The notes: generated by a model from the letters alone, not told the origin. DNA of 45,936 nucleotides from Anaerolineales bacterium (GCA_013140605.1 JABFSL010000035.1:1-45936); one strand, 5' to 3'. Counted from the stretch's first letter, positions 25,026 to 33,422 are shown. Made by a program: numbers and translations.

Positions 25026-26450
25026 TTAATTAACTATCAACTCATGCAGCGCCTTGACAGCATTCTCCGTATCCGCAGTCTCGACCACGAGACTAATGGA
25101 TACTTCCGATGAACCCTGCGCAATGGCGAGGACATTCACGCCGTCATTGCCGAGTTTGCTGAACACTCTGCCAGATACTCCAGGCGTGTGACGCATCCCT
25201 GCGCCGACGACGGTGATGATCGAAACATCCTCTGTCGCCCAAACGCGGTCGATGTCATCGTCTGCGATTTCGTTGGCGAATGCTTTTTCGAGTGCAGATA
25301 AAACAATCGGAGCGATTTCCGAAGGCACTGCAAAACAAATGGACTGTTCCGAAGAGGCCTGTGTGATGAGTGGGACACTTGTGCCCGTGGATGCCACCGC
25401 ACCAAACGCACGCGCCGCCACGCCCGGGACGCCCAGCATACCTCGTCCTTCGATGGTGATCAATCTCTGCTTGCGGATGGCGGTCACGGCTTTGATGACT
25501 TTTCCTTCCACCTTGCCGTTGCTTTTGACGCTGGCTATGAGCCGCGTGCCAGGGTGACTGGGATTGAATGTATTGCAAATGCGCAAGCCAATGCCAGCAT
25601 CCAACACGGGACGGATGGTTTTGGGATGCAAGACTTTCGCGCCATAATAAGCGAGTTCTGCGATTTCGCTGTAATTGATTTCAGGGAGTGTGACTGCTTC
25701 GGGCACAATGCGTGGGTCGGTGGTCATTACTCCGTCTACATCTGTCCAGATCCAGACATCGTCTGCGGGGAGGACTGCACCGATGATGGCAGCGGAGTAG
25801 TCAGAGCCGCCACGGCCTAAAGTTGTAATTGCGCCTTCAGGAGTTGCGCCGATAAAACCAGTTGTAATGGGAATAATTCCTTCGTCCATCAGTGGATTCA
25901 AAATCCCCCGTGTCTTTTCGGTTGTCGCTTTGAAATCGGGATGCGCGTTCTGGTAATGCGCATTTGTGACCACGAACTCTGTCGACTCGATGGCTTTGGC
26001 TTTGATGCCTGCTGCATTCACGACGGCTCCCAACAAGCAGACACTCATTCGTTCACCGAGTGATGCGACCGCGTCCATTGCGCGCGGACTGGCTTCGCCG
26101 AGTACGGCAATCGCTTTGCACAAGTCCACGAGCGAGAAGATCAGCGCGTTGATTTCCTGTTTCGTCTGCTCACGGAGTTTTTCATCTTTGATAAGCGCAT
26201 CGGCGGCGGCGAAGTGTTTTTCTCTCAGCGTGGATTCGGCCGCTGGAAGTGAATCAATTTTCCCGTGCGAAGCTGAAGCGGCGGAGTCCAATAACAGATT
26301 CGTCACGCCAGACATGGCAGATGTCACGACGACGACGCGCTTCCAATCCTTCTTCGCATCTCGAATGATCTGAATGGCGCTGACGAGCGCATCCGCTGAC
26401 CCAACAGATGTTCCGCCAAATTTCATGACGAGTGTTTGTTTTTCTGGCAT
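25026..26450 (-). CDS. lysC: Aspartate kinase with C-terminal ACT domains
   Basis: Phosphorylates aspartate, the first step for lysine, threonine and methionine. The 474-residue product has LVMKFGGTSVGSADAL, the catalytic region ITTGFIGATPEGAITTLGRGGSDYSAAIIGA, and DVDGVMTTDPRIVPEA. The C-terminal ACT pair includes ITIEGRGMLGVPGVAARAFGA and ITVVGAGMRHTPGVSGRVFSKL, so feedback by an end product is likely. No homoserine dehydrogenase is fused. The ATG at 26450 has GGAG upstream; the longer frame would start inside the attenuator terminator. Expression is probably governed by the Thr/Met leader at 26534-26635. Confidence 0.95.
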   Translation of the reverse strand: MPEKQTLVMKFGGTSVGSADALVSAIQIIRDAKKDWKRVVVVTSAMSGVTNLLLDSAASASHGKIDSLPAAESTLREKHFAAADALIKDEKLREQTKQEINALIFSLVDLCKAIAVLGEASPRAMDAVASLGERMSVCLLGAVVNAAGIKAKAIESTEFVVTNAHYQNAHPDFKATTEKTRGILNPLMDEGIIPITTGFIGATPEGAITTLGRGGSDYSAAIIGAVLPADDVWIWTDVDGVMTTDPRIVPEAVTLPEINYSEIAELAYYGAKVLHPKTIRPVLDAGIGLRICNTFNPSHPGTRLIASVKSNGKVEGKVIKAVTAIRKQRLITIEGRGMLGVPGVAARAFGAVASTGTSVPLITQASSEQSICFAVPSEIAPIVLSALEKAFANEIADDDIDRVWATEDVSIITVVGAGMRHTPGVSGRVFSKLGNDGVNVLAIAQGSSEVSISLVVETADTENAVKALHELIVN

Positions 26451-26474
26451 GATGTTTTCTCCTGTATTAAGATA

Positions 26475-26506
26475 ACAAAAACGCCTCACGGAAACGTGAG
26501 GCGTTG
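26475..26506 (-). terminator. Attenuator terminator before lysC
   Basis: On the minus strand AACGCCTCACG and CGTGAGGCGTT (26505-26495 and 26490-26480) form an 11-bp stem around TTTC, followed by a T-rich tail. It ends 25 bases before the lysC ATG. Confidence 0.92.
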
Positions 26507-26533
26507 TGGGTTTTGAGATAACCTATGTTGCGG

Positions 26534-26635
26534 TTACGTCTGACCAAGCACAAATGCCTCACGGAATTCACCGGAGGTAGTGGTCATGGTCATGGTACCA
26601 AGGCCGTGTTTTGTGCTGTTCAGAATGTTAAACAT
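26534..26635 (-). CDS. Threonine/methionine leader peptide (33 aa) of the lysC attenuator
   Basis: The frame from the ATG at 26635 encodes 33 residues with the run GTMTMTTTSGEFREAF: Thr at 8, 14, 16, 18-20 and 33, Met at 15 and 17. It resembles the E. coli thr operon leader in principle, with Met replacing Ile as the second signal. From codon 25 the RNA contains CGTGAGGCATT (26563-26553), which pairs with AACGCCTCACG, the 5' arm of the terminator: eight continuous pairs, one mismatch, then two. A ribosome stalled on the Thr/Met run would leave this segment free and prevent termination; a ribosome reaching the stop would cover it. There is no Shine-Dalgarno site. Confidence 0.85.
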   Translation of the reverse strand: MFNILNSTKHGLGTMTMTTTSGEFREAFVLGQT

Positions 26636-26646
26636 AATTGGGCGGT

Positions 26647-26675
26647 ATTCTATGCGAGTGATTGAAATGAGTCAA
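26647..26675 (-). promoter_or_regulatory. Promoter of the lysC leader
   Basis: On the minus strand TTGACT (26675-26670), 17 bases, TAGAAT (26652-26647). Eleven bases separate the -10 box from the leader ATG, so the transcript should begin within a few bases of the ATG. Confidence 0.82.
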
Positions 26676-26730
26676 GGGATTTGAGTGAATTGATCGGATG
26701 AGGAACAGTATAATTGCGTGAATGGATTTT

Positions 26731-26802
26731 TTTAGCCACAGCCCACAGGGTAAATAAGAGCACAGAGAAAAAAGAGTTTTAAGTCTCTGTGACTCTGTGG
26801 CT
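26731..26802. repeat. Inverted repeat upstream of the cyclase gene
   Basis: AGCCACAG...CACAG and CTCTGTG...CTGTGGCT arms (the left arm begins near 26735), with CACAGAGA and TCTCTGTG inside. A TATAAT box occurs just upstream at 26709-26714 and may serve the cyclase gene, though no matching -35 box at normal spacing was seen. Confidence 0.6.
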
Positions 26803-26825
26803 ATTTGTGCAAGAGGTATAAAAAT

Positions 26826-27524
26826 ATGATCGAAATCATTGACTTGAGTCAGGAAATTTACACAGGGATGCCGGTCTTTCCGAGTCTTCCTGAAGTAAAT
26901 ATTAGTATGCATGTATCACACGAACAATGGGACGGTATCACAGATAGTGACATAGTTTCCCCCGCTGTGAATCGACTGGAATTGGGCGAGCACACAGGCA
27001 CACACGTTGACGCCCTCAACCACATGGGACGTCAGTTTCGCGGACAGTCGATTGACACCATGCCGTTGACGATGTTCTATACCGAAGGCATCTGCCTGGA
27101 CTTATCGCATAAAAGTTTTCGCGAGTTGATCGAGACCACAGATTTACAATATGCCCTTTCCAATGCGGGACTTGAAATTAGGCAGGGAGATACAGTTCTG
27201 ATCTATACCGATCATTATCGCCGCGCCTTCGGGACAGCGGACTGGGATAACGGCCCGGGACTCAGCATCGAAGCCGCGCGCTGGCTGGGTGAGCAGAAGA
27301 TCGCGGCCTTTGGCGTGGAGACCATATCACCGGGCGTGCGCAAGGTTTCCAATAAACAAGTCCATGTAATTTGCGGAGAGATGGGATTTACGCATTACGA
27401 GAATATGGTCAACCTGCACCAACTCATTGGCCGCGGACGTTTTCGCTTTATCGGCCTGCCGCTCAAAATCCGCGGCGGGACAGGCTCGCCTGTGCGGGCA
27501 ATCGCTGTGTTCGAGGATCAATAA
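26826..27524 (+). CDS. Cyclase-family metal hydrolase (kynurenine-formamidase-like)
   Basis: A 232-residue protein of the cyclase family. The metal-binding motif HTGTHVDALNH places His56, His60, Asp62 and His66 as ligands; DLSQEIYTGMPVFPS at the start and the closing FIGLPLKIRGGTGSPVRAIAVF are also typical. Members include kynurenine formamidase, isatin hydrolase and other amide or ring hydrolases; the substrate here is not evident. The ATG at 26826 is chosen for the GAGG upstream and the standard family start. It stands alone, divergent from the lysC leader. Confidence 0.88.
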   Translation: MIEIIDLSQEIYTGMPVFPSLPEVNISMHVSHEQWDGITDSDIVSPAVNRLELGEHTGTHVDALNHMGRQFRGQSIDTMPLTMFYTEGICLDLSHKSFRELIETTDLQYALSNAGLEIRQGDTVLIYTDHYRRAFGTADWDNGPGLSIEAARWLGEQKIAAFGVETISPGVRKVSNKQVHVICGEMGFTHYENMVNLHQLIGRGRFRFIGLPLKIRGGTGSPVRAIAVFEDQ

Positions 27525-27536
27525 CTCAACTACAAA

Positions 27537-27633
27537 ATGTCGTTCTGAGCGAAAGCGAAGAACCTCCACGATTATCTTCGAGACCCTCACCGCGCTGGCG
27601 CGCGGCGCAAGTGTCGCTCTCGCTCAGGGAATC
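27537..27633. repeat. Repeat remnant between the cyclase and the AT-rich gene
   Basis: TGTCGTTCTGAGCGAAAGCGAAGAACC followed by a GC-rich inverted piece (GCGCTGGCGCGC) and CGCTCTCGCTCAGG. It resembles the dispersed 'ATTCTGAGCGAAGCGAAGAA' elements seen in many bacterial genomes. No second copy was seen in this window. Confidence 0.5.
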
Positions 27634-27720
27634 ATGAGTAAGTACAGTGATACAATCACGAAAGTTGCTTTAGAAGACAAAGAAAAGGAGTACCATTTTG
27701 GGCGCTATCCCAAGCTTTAA
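27634..27720 (+). CDS. Possible 28-aa ORF overlapping the start of the HExxH gene
   Basis: ATG at 27634 opens MSKYSDTITKVALEDKEKEY and ends at 27720, 23 bases inside the next gene. An AGGGA lies a few bases upstream. The overlap with the strong ribosome site and TTG start of the following gene suggests translational coupling, but the short length leaves chance a real possibility. Confidence 0.3.
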   Translation: MSKYSDTITKVALEDKEKEYHFGRYPKL

Positions 27721-28798
27721 TGAAACTTTTTCTGAAGATGGTGGTTGGTTTAATCCCGAAAACTTCCATCAGATTGATAGGATGCTTATTTTCGATTGGA
27801 TCACACCTCAGATAGAAGCTATTATTCAATCTCACATCCGAAATACTTTCTCTCCTTTTGAAGTGGAATTTGCATATATAGATAGCCCCACACTAAATGC
27901 TAGTGTGGAACTCTTTGTTCATGAAGATAAATCTTATATTGGCTTGAATGTTGGTTCGGCAAGAATTATTTTTAATCACTTCTTTCAAGCACTTTCCCAT
28001 CCAAACCTTTTTTTAAATATCGGGGACCCAAAATCTGAGGAATATAAAAAGAAAAAGATACAAGGAGTGACATTTAATATTAATTCTGATGGGGCAATCA
28101 ATCAGACCTATGCAAATGGTCAACCCATGATTGAATATTTCCCGAACGATCCAATTCGATTGGATTATGCAAGATTGCTTTCTCTTCACTCAATTATTTT
28201 TCTTATTGAACATGAAATTGCTCATTTGGTGAATGGACACTTAGCTCTTAGAAGTCGTAACAGACTGGATGTGTTTTCAGAACAGGTACTGGAATGGGAT
28301 GCAGATAGTTGGGCAATGTCCCAAGGAGTCGGTAGAACGATTAAGCATACAAGTCAATTGCCTTATGAAGAGCCTGAATCAATTCAGTGGATTTATTCAT
28401 CCTTTGAAAACGACCTTTCAGCATGGCTATTTTCTATCACGTCCCTTTTCCTTTTAAATTCATCCACACCCTTTGATATTGATAAGCTTGAAGTTTACGA
28501 TCATCCTCCAGCCCCATTAAGTGCATTTTTCGTTTTAGAGACTACAAAGGAACATTTATTGACCAAATCTACTGAGGAGTTTATTCGGAAATATAGCGAA
28601 ATGAACGATGGTTCAAATGCGCTTATCCAAAGTGTGGAAGCCCTGACATTGTTGACTGGAAATTCAATTTATCGGGATGAAATCAAGAAGGCATGTTCAG
28701 AATCTGCACTTTCTCATCCACAAAGACTTATTTCCAGATGGAAAGAAGTGCGTCCTCTCCTTGAGCCTTATGCATATGTAAGAAAATTACCCGATTGA
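27698..28798 (+). CDS. HExxH zinc-peptidase-like protein of unknown role (366 aa)
   Basis: A predicted cytoplasmic metalloprotease-like protein. It has a long hydrophobic helix running into FLIEHEIAHLVNGHL, giving the zinc motif His172-Glu173-x-x-His176 followed by GH, and LEWDADSWAM with Glu199 as a likely third ligand. This HEIAHLVNGH plus ExxAD layout is like M48-type peptidases, but there are no clear membrane helices. The start is a TTG at 27698, chosen because AAAAGGAG lies 7 bases upstream. The gene is clearly richer in A+T than its neighbours and stands between repeats, suggesting acquisition by transfer. I do not recognise a named family. Confidence 0.75.
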   Translation: MGAIPSFNETFSEDGGWFNPENFHQIDRMLIFDWITPQIEAIIQSHIRNTFSPFEVEFAYIDSPTLNASVELFVHEDKSYIGLNVGSARIIFNHFFQALSHPNLFLNIGDPKSEEYKKKKIQGVTFNINSDGAINQTYANGQPMIEYFPNDPIRLDYARLLSLHSIIFLIEHEIAHLVNGHLALRSRNRLDVFSEQVLEWDADSWAMSQGVGRTIKHTSQLPYEEPESIQWIYSSFENDLSAWLFSITSLFLLNSSTPFDIDKLEVYDHPPAPLSAFFVLETTKEHLLTKSTEEFIRKYSEMNDGSNALIQSVEALTLLTGNSIYRDEIKKACSESALSHPQRLISRWKEVRPLLEPYAYVRKLPD

Positions 28799-28902
28799 CT
28801 AGCTGAAGAGAGACAGCAATCAGGAACAACTAAAATTGAATGAAGCCAGCCTCCCAATTATTTTCAATTAGCTTTCATTTCTCCGAAACTTACATTTTCC
28901 CC

Positions 28903-28930
28903 TTGACTTATTTCCGTTTCCGCCTATAAT
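28903..28930 (+). promoter_or_regulatory. Promoter of the branched-chain operon leader
   Basis: TTGACT (28903-28908), 16 bases, TATAAT (28925-28930). The leader ATG lies 19 bases after the -10 box, giving a 5' UTR of roughly 12 bases without a Shine-Dalgarno site. Confidence 0.85.
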
Positions 28931-28949
28931 CGGGCGAAATATACAGCCC

Positions 28950-29054
28950 ATGAATCCATCTTTGTTCACCCTCACCCTTATTGTAGTCGTCCTTGTAGTC
29001 CTTATTATTAAAGGACAATTTTCGGTTAGGATGGCAACGGTGAGAACGAAGTAA
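28950..29054 (+). CDS. Branched-chain leader peptide (34 aa) of the ilv-leu attenuator
   Basis: The frame encodes 34 residues with the run LTLIVVVLVVLII at positions 8-20, eleven of the thirteen being Val or Leu or Ile within the stretch after the first Thr, followed by KGQFSVRMATVRTK. This is the pattern of ilvL/ivbL/leuL leaders. From codon 25 the RNA contains GGTTAGGATGGC (29024-29035), which can pair with GCCGCCCTAACC (29079-29090), the 5' arm and loop of the terminator: seven pairs, one mismatch, then four more. Stalling on the Val/Leu/Ile codons would therefore favour antitermination. The full branched-chain operon follows. Confidence 0.9.
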   Translation: MNPSLFTLTLIVVVLVVLIIKGQFSVRMATVRTK

Positions 29055-29074
29055 ATCACTGAGTAAGTAGAACG

Positions 29075-29109
29075 AAGAGCCGCCCTAACCACGGGCGGCT
29101 CTTTTTTTT
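29075..29109 (+). terminator. Attenuator terminator before ilvD
   Basis: AAGAGCCGCCC (29075-29085) pairs with GGGCGGCTCTT (29093-29103), and a run of eight T follows. It lies 20 bases after the leader stop. Confidence 0.95.
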
Positions 29110-29139
29110 GTATAAATTTAAAGACCGACATATCTCATA

Positions 29140-29237
29140 TGTCGTTGCGAGGAGGGCACTTGCTCTTCCCGACGAAGCAATCCCCTATTACGAGGAGACT
29201 GCTTCGGCTAAGAACAAGAACGCCTCGCAGCGACATA
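29140..29237. repeat. Palindromic repeat, family A, copy 3
   Basis: Between the attenuator and ilvD. Outer arms TGTCGTTGCGAGG and CCTCGCAGCGACA; inner arms GAAGCAATCCCC and GAGACTGCTTCGG. Confidence 0.88.
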
Positions 29238-29269
29238 ACATAACAGGTCTATAAAACTAAAGGAGCACC

Positions 29270-30937
29270 ATGCGTTCAGATACAGTCAAGAAAGGTTATG
29301 AGAAAGCACCGCATCGCGCATTGTTGCGCGCCACGGGTTTGCAGGACGATGATTTCAAGAAACCGTTCGTTGCCATTGTTAATTCTTATGTGGATATTGT
29401 CCCCGGGCATGTGCATTTGCAGGATTTCGGCAAACTGGTAAAGGACGCTGTCCGCGCGGCGGGCGGGGTTCCGTTCGAATTCAACACCATCGGCGTGGAT
29501 GACGGCATCGCAATGGGTCACATGGGGATGAAGTACTCGCTTCCTTCGCGTGAACTAATTGCTGACTGCGTCGAGACCATGATCGAAGCTCATAGATTCG
29601 ACGCGATGGTCTGCATCCCGAACTGTGACAAAATAGTTCCTGGCATGTTGCTGGCCGCAATGCGAGTCAACGTCCCGACCATCTTTGTCTCTGGCGGACC
29701 GATGAAAGCGGGCGTCACACCCGATGGCGAAACCATTGACTTGATCTCCGTCTTCGAAGGCGTCGGCGCATTTTCAGCGGGGAAAATTGACGAGAAGCGC
29801 TTGTCCATTTTGGAAAAGTTTGCATGTCCCTCCTGCGGTTCCTGCTCTGGCATGTTCACCGCCAACTCGATGAACTGCCTAATGGAAGTGCTCGGTCTCG
29901 CCCTGCCTTATAACGGATCTGCCTTGGCGAAGACTCCTGAACGAGAAGCATTGGCGAAACAAGCCGCCGCGCAGGTGATGACTTTAATCGAACGCGATAT
30001 CAAGCCAAGAGACATTGTCACCGCAGAAGCAATTGACGATGCGTTCGCGCTGGACATGGCAATGGGCGGCTCGTCGAATACAGTTCTGCACACTTTGGCC
30101 TTAGCCAACGAAGCCAATGTGGATTATCCGCTGGAACGCATTAACTCCGTCGCAGACAAAGTTCCGCATATTTGCAAAGTGAGTCCAGCGGGCAAATGGC
30201 ACATGGAAGATGTTCATCGCGCAGGCGGAATCCCTGCCATTTTGAACGAAGTCCAGCGGGGCACAGGCATGTTGCATTTTGACCGCATCACGGTCACAGG
30301 CAAGACGTTGGGGGAATCAATTAAAGGCGTAGAAATAAAAGATGAAGAAGTGATTCATAAATATGAAAATGCATATTCCAAGCGCGGAGGCTTGTCCATT
30401 TTGTTTGGCAACCTCGCGCCCAAAGGCTCAGTCGTGAAAGTTGGCGGAGTCAGCCCAGCCATGATGCAGTTCGAAGGTCCCGCGGTCATCTTTGAATCAC
30501 AGGATGACGCGATGGCTGGAATTCTCGCAGGCAAAGTCAAAGCCGGTGATTGTGTCGTCGTGCGCTACGAAGGTCCCAAAGGCGGACCGGGCATGCAGGA
30601 AATGTTATCGCCCACATCCGCGATCATGGGGCAGGGACTCGGCGACAAAGTTGCGCTTATCACAGACGGCCGTTTCAGCGGCGGGACTCGCGGCGCGTGC
30701 ATCGGTCATGTTTCGCCGGAGGCTGCTGCGGGTGGTCCGATTGGGGCGCTCAAAGCCGGGGATGTGATCCAAATTGATTTGGTGGCACGCAGTCTCAACG
30801 TCAAGTTGACCGACGCGGAGATTCAGAGTCGGCTTGCTGCGCTGACTCCGTTCAAGTCCACAACCACATCCAAATGGTTGAAGAGATATTCATATTTTGT
30901 AACGAGCGCGGATACAGGCGCAATATTAAGTAGCTAA
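29270..30937 (+). CDS. ilvD: Dihydroxy-acid dehydratase
   Basis: Dehydrates dihydroxy acids to the 2-oxo acid precursors of valine and isoleucine. The 555-residue product has the iron-sulfur cysteines in [12 protein letters not shown] and [19 protein letters not shown], the motif [14 protein letters not shown] and the C-terminal [26 protein letters not shown] segment. AAAGGAG precedes the ATG. It is the first structural gene after the branched-chain attenuator. A family A repeat starts immediately after the stop. Confidence 0.97.
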   Translation: MRSDTVKKGYEKAPHRALLRATGLQDDDFKKPFVAIVNSYVDIVPGHVHLQDFGKLVKDAVRAAGGVPFEFNTIGVDDGIAMGHMGMKYSLPSRELIADCVETMIEAHRFDAMVCIPNCDKIVPGMLLAAMRVNVPTIFVSGGPMKAGVTPDGETIDLISVFEGVGAFSAGKIDEKRLSILEKFACPSCGSCSGMFTANSMNCLMEVLGLALPYNGSALAKTPEREALAKQAAAQVMTLIERDIKPRDIVTAEAIDDAFALDMAMGGSSNTVLHTLALANEANVDYPLERINSVADKVPHICKVSPAGKWHMEDVHRAGGIPAILNEVQRGTGMLHFDRITVTGKTLGESIKGVEIKDEEVIHKYENAYSKRGGLSILFGNLAPKGSVVKVGGVSPAMMQFEGPAVIFESQDDAMAGILAGKVKAGDCVVVRYEGPKGGPGMQEMLSPTSAIMGQGLGDKVALITDGRFSGGTRGACIGHVSPEAAAGGPIGALKAGDVIQIDLVARSLNVKLTDAEIQSRLAALTPFKSTTTSKWLKRYSYFVTSADTGAILSS

Positions 30938-31026
30938 TGTCGTTGCGAGGAGGGTGCTCTTCCCGACGAAGCAATCTCCAATTATCAGGAGGTTGCTTCG
31001 GGCAAAGAACGCCCTCGCAACGACAT
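30938..31026. repeat. Palindromic repeat, family A, copy 4 (ilvD/ilvB)
   Basis: Begins at the first base after the ilvD stop. Arms TGTCGTTGCGAGG and CCTCGCAACGACA; inner GAAGCAATCTCC and GGTTGCTTCGG. Confidence 0.9.
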
Positions 31027-31044
31027 GAATTCAAAGGAGCGAGT

Positions 31045-32727
31045 ATGAAAAAAACAGGTGCTGAAATTATGTGGGAATGCGTGGTGCGCGAAGGCGTGGA
31101 AGTGGTCTTCGGGTATCCGGGCGGGGCGAACATGCCGATCTATGATGCGATGCTAAGTTATCCCATCCATCATGTGTTGGTACGGCACGAACAGGGCGGT
31201 GCGCACATGGCGGATGGATACGCGCGCGCTTCTGGAAAAGTTGGAATGGCGATGGGGACTTCCGGTCCCGGTGCGACGAATTTAGTAACGGGCATTGCCA
31301 CGGCGATGATGGATTCTGTGCCTGTGGTTTTTATTACGGGACAGGTTGCCGCACACCTGATCGGCGGCGATGCCTTTCAGGAAGTGGATGTGACCGGCAT
31401 TACCCTGCCGATTACAAAACATAATTATCTCGTGACCCGTGCCGACCAGATCGCGGAAGTTGTGCGCGAGGCGTTTTACATCGCCCGCAGCGGACGTCCC
31501 GGCCCCGTGTTGATTGACATCTGCAAGAACGCACAGGTGGAACAGTGTGAGTTTATTTACCCCGAAACTGTAAAACTTCCCGGTTATCAACCCGTTGCAC
31601 ATGCGCCAAAAGATTCGCTTGAACATGCAGTGAAATTAATTGAGAAAGCTCAGCGCCCGATCATCTTATGCGGACATGGCGTGCTGGCTTCCAAGGCCGA
31701 AGAAATCTTGATGAACTTTGCGGTGAAGACTCAAACGCCTGTGGCAAGCACCTTGCTTGGGCTTGGCGCGTTCCCTGCTTCGCATTCATTGAGCCTCGGC
31801 ATGATGGGTATGCACGGTGAAGTCCATACGAACATGGCAATTCAAAACTCCGATTTGATTCTTGCTTTTGGTATGCGCTTTGATGACCGCGTGACAGGCA
31901 CATTGAAGACTTATGCTCCGCGCGCAAAGAAAATTCATATTGAAATTGATCCATCCGAAGTCCACAAAAATGTGGCTGTGGATGTTCCGCTCGTGGGTGA
32001 CTTGAAGACAGTCCTGACCGATCTCGTCCCGATGGTGGATGAATACGATCACGACGAATGGTTGAAAGAGATCAGTGATTGGAAAGCGGAAGCTGACACG
32101 CGCAGCATCATGAACTGGCCTGATGACGACAAGTTGTACGTTCCGCATTTGATCGCCGATATTTGGAAAGCAACAGGCGGCGGCGCGATCATGACCACGG
32201 ACGTTGGTCAGCATCAAATGTGGACGGCGCAGTATTACGCACTTGACAAACCGAATCGCTGGCTCACATCAGGCGGCGCGGGCACGATGGGCTTTGGTCT
32301 GCCTTCTGCGATCGGCGCATGGTTCGCCGCGAAAGATCAGGAAATTTGGGCCATCGCTGGTGATGGCGGTTTCCAGATGACTGCCGCAGAACTCACCACC
32401 GCTGTTCAAGAGAACGCAAATGTAAAAGTCGCGATTATGAACAACAGCTTCCTCGGCATGGTGCGTCAGTGGCAGGAGTTCTTCTTCGAGAAGCGTTACT
32501 CTGCCGTCAACATGCTCTCGCCTGATTTTGTGAAACTCGCCGAAGCGCACGGAGTCCCTGCACGACGAGTCACCAAACGCGAAGAAGTGGACGAAGCCAT
32601 TGCCTGGGCGCGCAGTATCACAGGCCCGACAGTGATCGAGTTCCGCGTGGAGCAGGAAGATGCGGTCTACCCAATGGTTCCCGCAGGCGCGGCCTTGGAT
32701 CACATGATACAGAGGCCTCTAAAATAA
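31045..32727 (+). CDS. ilvB: Acetolactate synthase, catalytic subunit
   Basis: A thiamine-diphosphate enzyme that condenses pyruvate with pyruvate or 2-oxobutyrate. The 560-residue product shows VFGYPGGANMPIYDAML, the catalytic glutamate in VRHEQGGAHMADGYAR, GTSGPGATNLVTGIATAMMD, and the ThDP-binding GDGGFQMTAAELTTAV followed by NNSFLGMVRQWQ. The ATG at 31045 is chosen for AAAGGAG upstream; the longer frame begins inside the family A repeat. It is followed by another family A repeat and the regulatory subunit gene. Confidence 0.96.
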   Translation: MKKTGAEIMWECVVREGVEVVFGYPGGANMPIYDAMLSYPIHHVLVRHEQGGAHMADGYARASGKVGMAMGTSGPGATNLVTGIATAMMDSVPVVFITGQVAAHLIGGDAFQEVDVTGITLPITKHNYLVTRADQIAEVVREAFYIARSGRPGPVLIDICKNAQVEQCEFIYPETVKLPGYQPVAHAPKDSLEHAVKLIEKAQRPIILCGHGVLASKAEEILMNFAVKTQTPVASTLLGLGAFPASHSLSLGMMGMHGEVHTNMAIQNSDLILAFGMRFDDRVTGTLKTYAPRAKKIHIEIDPSEVHKNVAVDVPLVGDLKTVLTDLVPMVDEYDHDEWLKEISDWKAEADTRSIMNWPDDDKLYVPHLIADIWKATGGGAIMTTDVGQHQMWTAQYYALDKPNRWLTSGGAGTMGFGLPSAIGAWFAAKDQEIWAIAGDGGFQMTAAELTTAVQENANVKVAIMNNSFLGMVRQWQEFFFEKRYSAVNMLSPDFVKLAEAHGVPARRVTKREEVDEAIAWARSITGPTVIEFRVEQEDAVYPMVPAGAALDHMIQRPLK

Positions 32728-32730
32728 CAA

Positions 32731-32826
32731 TGTCGTTGCGAGGAGGGTGCTCTTCCCGACGAAGCAACCTCCAAATAAACAGGAGATTGCTTCGGGCAAA
32801 GAACAAGAGCGCCCTCGCAACGACAT
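32731..32826. repeat. Palindromic repeat, family A, copy 5 (ilvB/ilvN)
   Basis: Arms TGTCGTTGCGAGG and CCTCGCAACGACA around GAAGCAACCTCC and GGAGATTGCTTCGG. Confidence 0.9.
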
Positions 32827-32846
32827 AAGAAGAAATGGAGAATCAA

Positions 32847-33413
32847 ATGTTATACACTTTCATTGCATTAGTAGAAAACAAACCTGGTGTGTTGAACCGC
32901 GTGGCGTCATTGTTCCGCCGCCGCAACTTCAACATTGAGTCGCTGGCTGTCGGGCGGACCGAGAAAGCTGACATCTCGCGCATGACCGTCGTGGTGGATT
33001 GCCCCAACGGTGATCTGGATGCGCACAAGATTGAGGCGAATCTTTATAAACTCGTCAACGTGATCGATGTGCAGGACGTTACGCATCAACCTTCGGTGAC
33101 CCGTGACCTGGCTCTGATCAAGGTCATGGTCGGCCCCGAGAAACGCGCCGAGGTCAACAGCCTCGCTGAAATATTCCGCGCCCGCATTGTTGACGTGGCA
33201 GTTGATTCTGTGATCGTTGAGATCACCGGCACCGAAGACAAGATCGAAGGCATGATTGAGCTCCTGCGTCCAACCGGCATCGTCGAAATGGTGCGCACCG
33301 GTCAAGTCTCGATGACTCGCGGTGTCAACGACGGAGTCCGCCGTGTGCAGCAAGGCGCGGTGGGAAACAGGTACGAGAATGAATATGAAGACATGGCGGA
33401 AATGGCGCCGTAG
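32847..33413 (+). CDS. ilvN: Acetolactate synthase, regulatory subunit
   Basis: The small subunit that confers valine sensitivity on IlvB. The 188-residue product opens with an ACT domain (TFIALVENKPGVLNRVASLFRRRNFNIESLAVGRTE), followed by LYKLVNVIDVQDVT, then DLALIKVMVG and the C-terminal domain. The length fits the longer IlvN/IlvH form rather than the short E. coli IlvN. The ATG at 32847 is preferred because GGAG lies 6 bases upstream; an ATG at 32835 is in frame. Confidence 0.95.
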   Translation: MLYTFIALVENKPGVLNRVASLFRRRNFNIESLAVGRTEKADISRMTVVVDCPNGDLDAHKIEANLYKLVNVIDVQDVTHQPSVTRDLALIKVMVGPEKRAEVNSLAEIFRARIVDVAVDSVIVEITGTEDKIEGMIELLRPTGIVEMVRTGQVSMTRGVNDGVRRVQQGAVGNRYENEYEDMAEMAP

Positions 33414-33422
33414 AAAGCCCCT

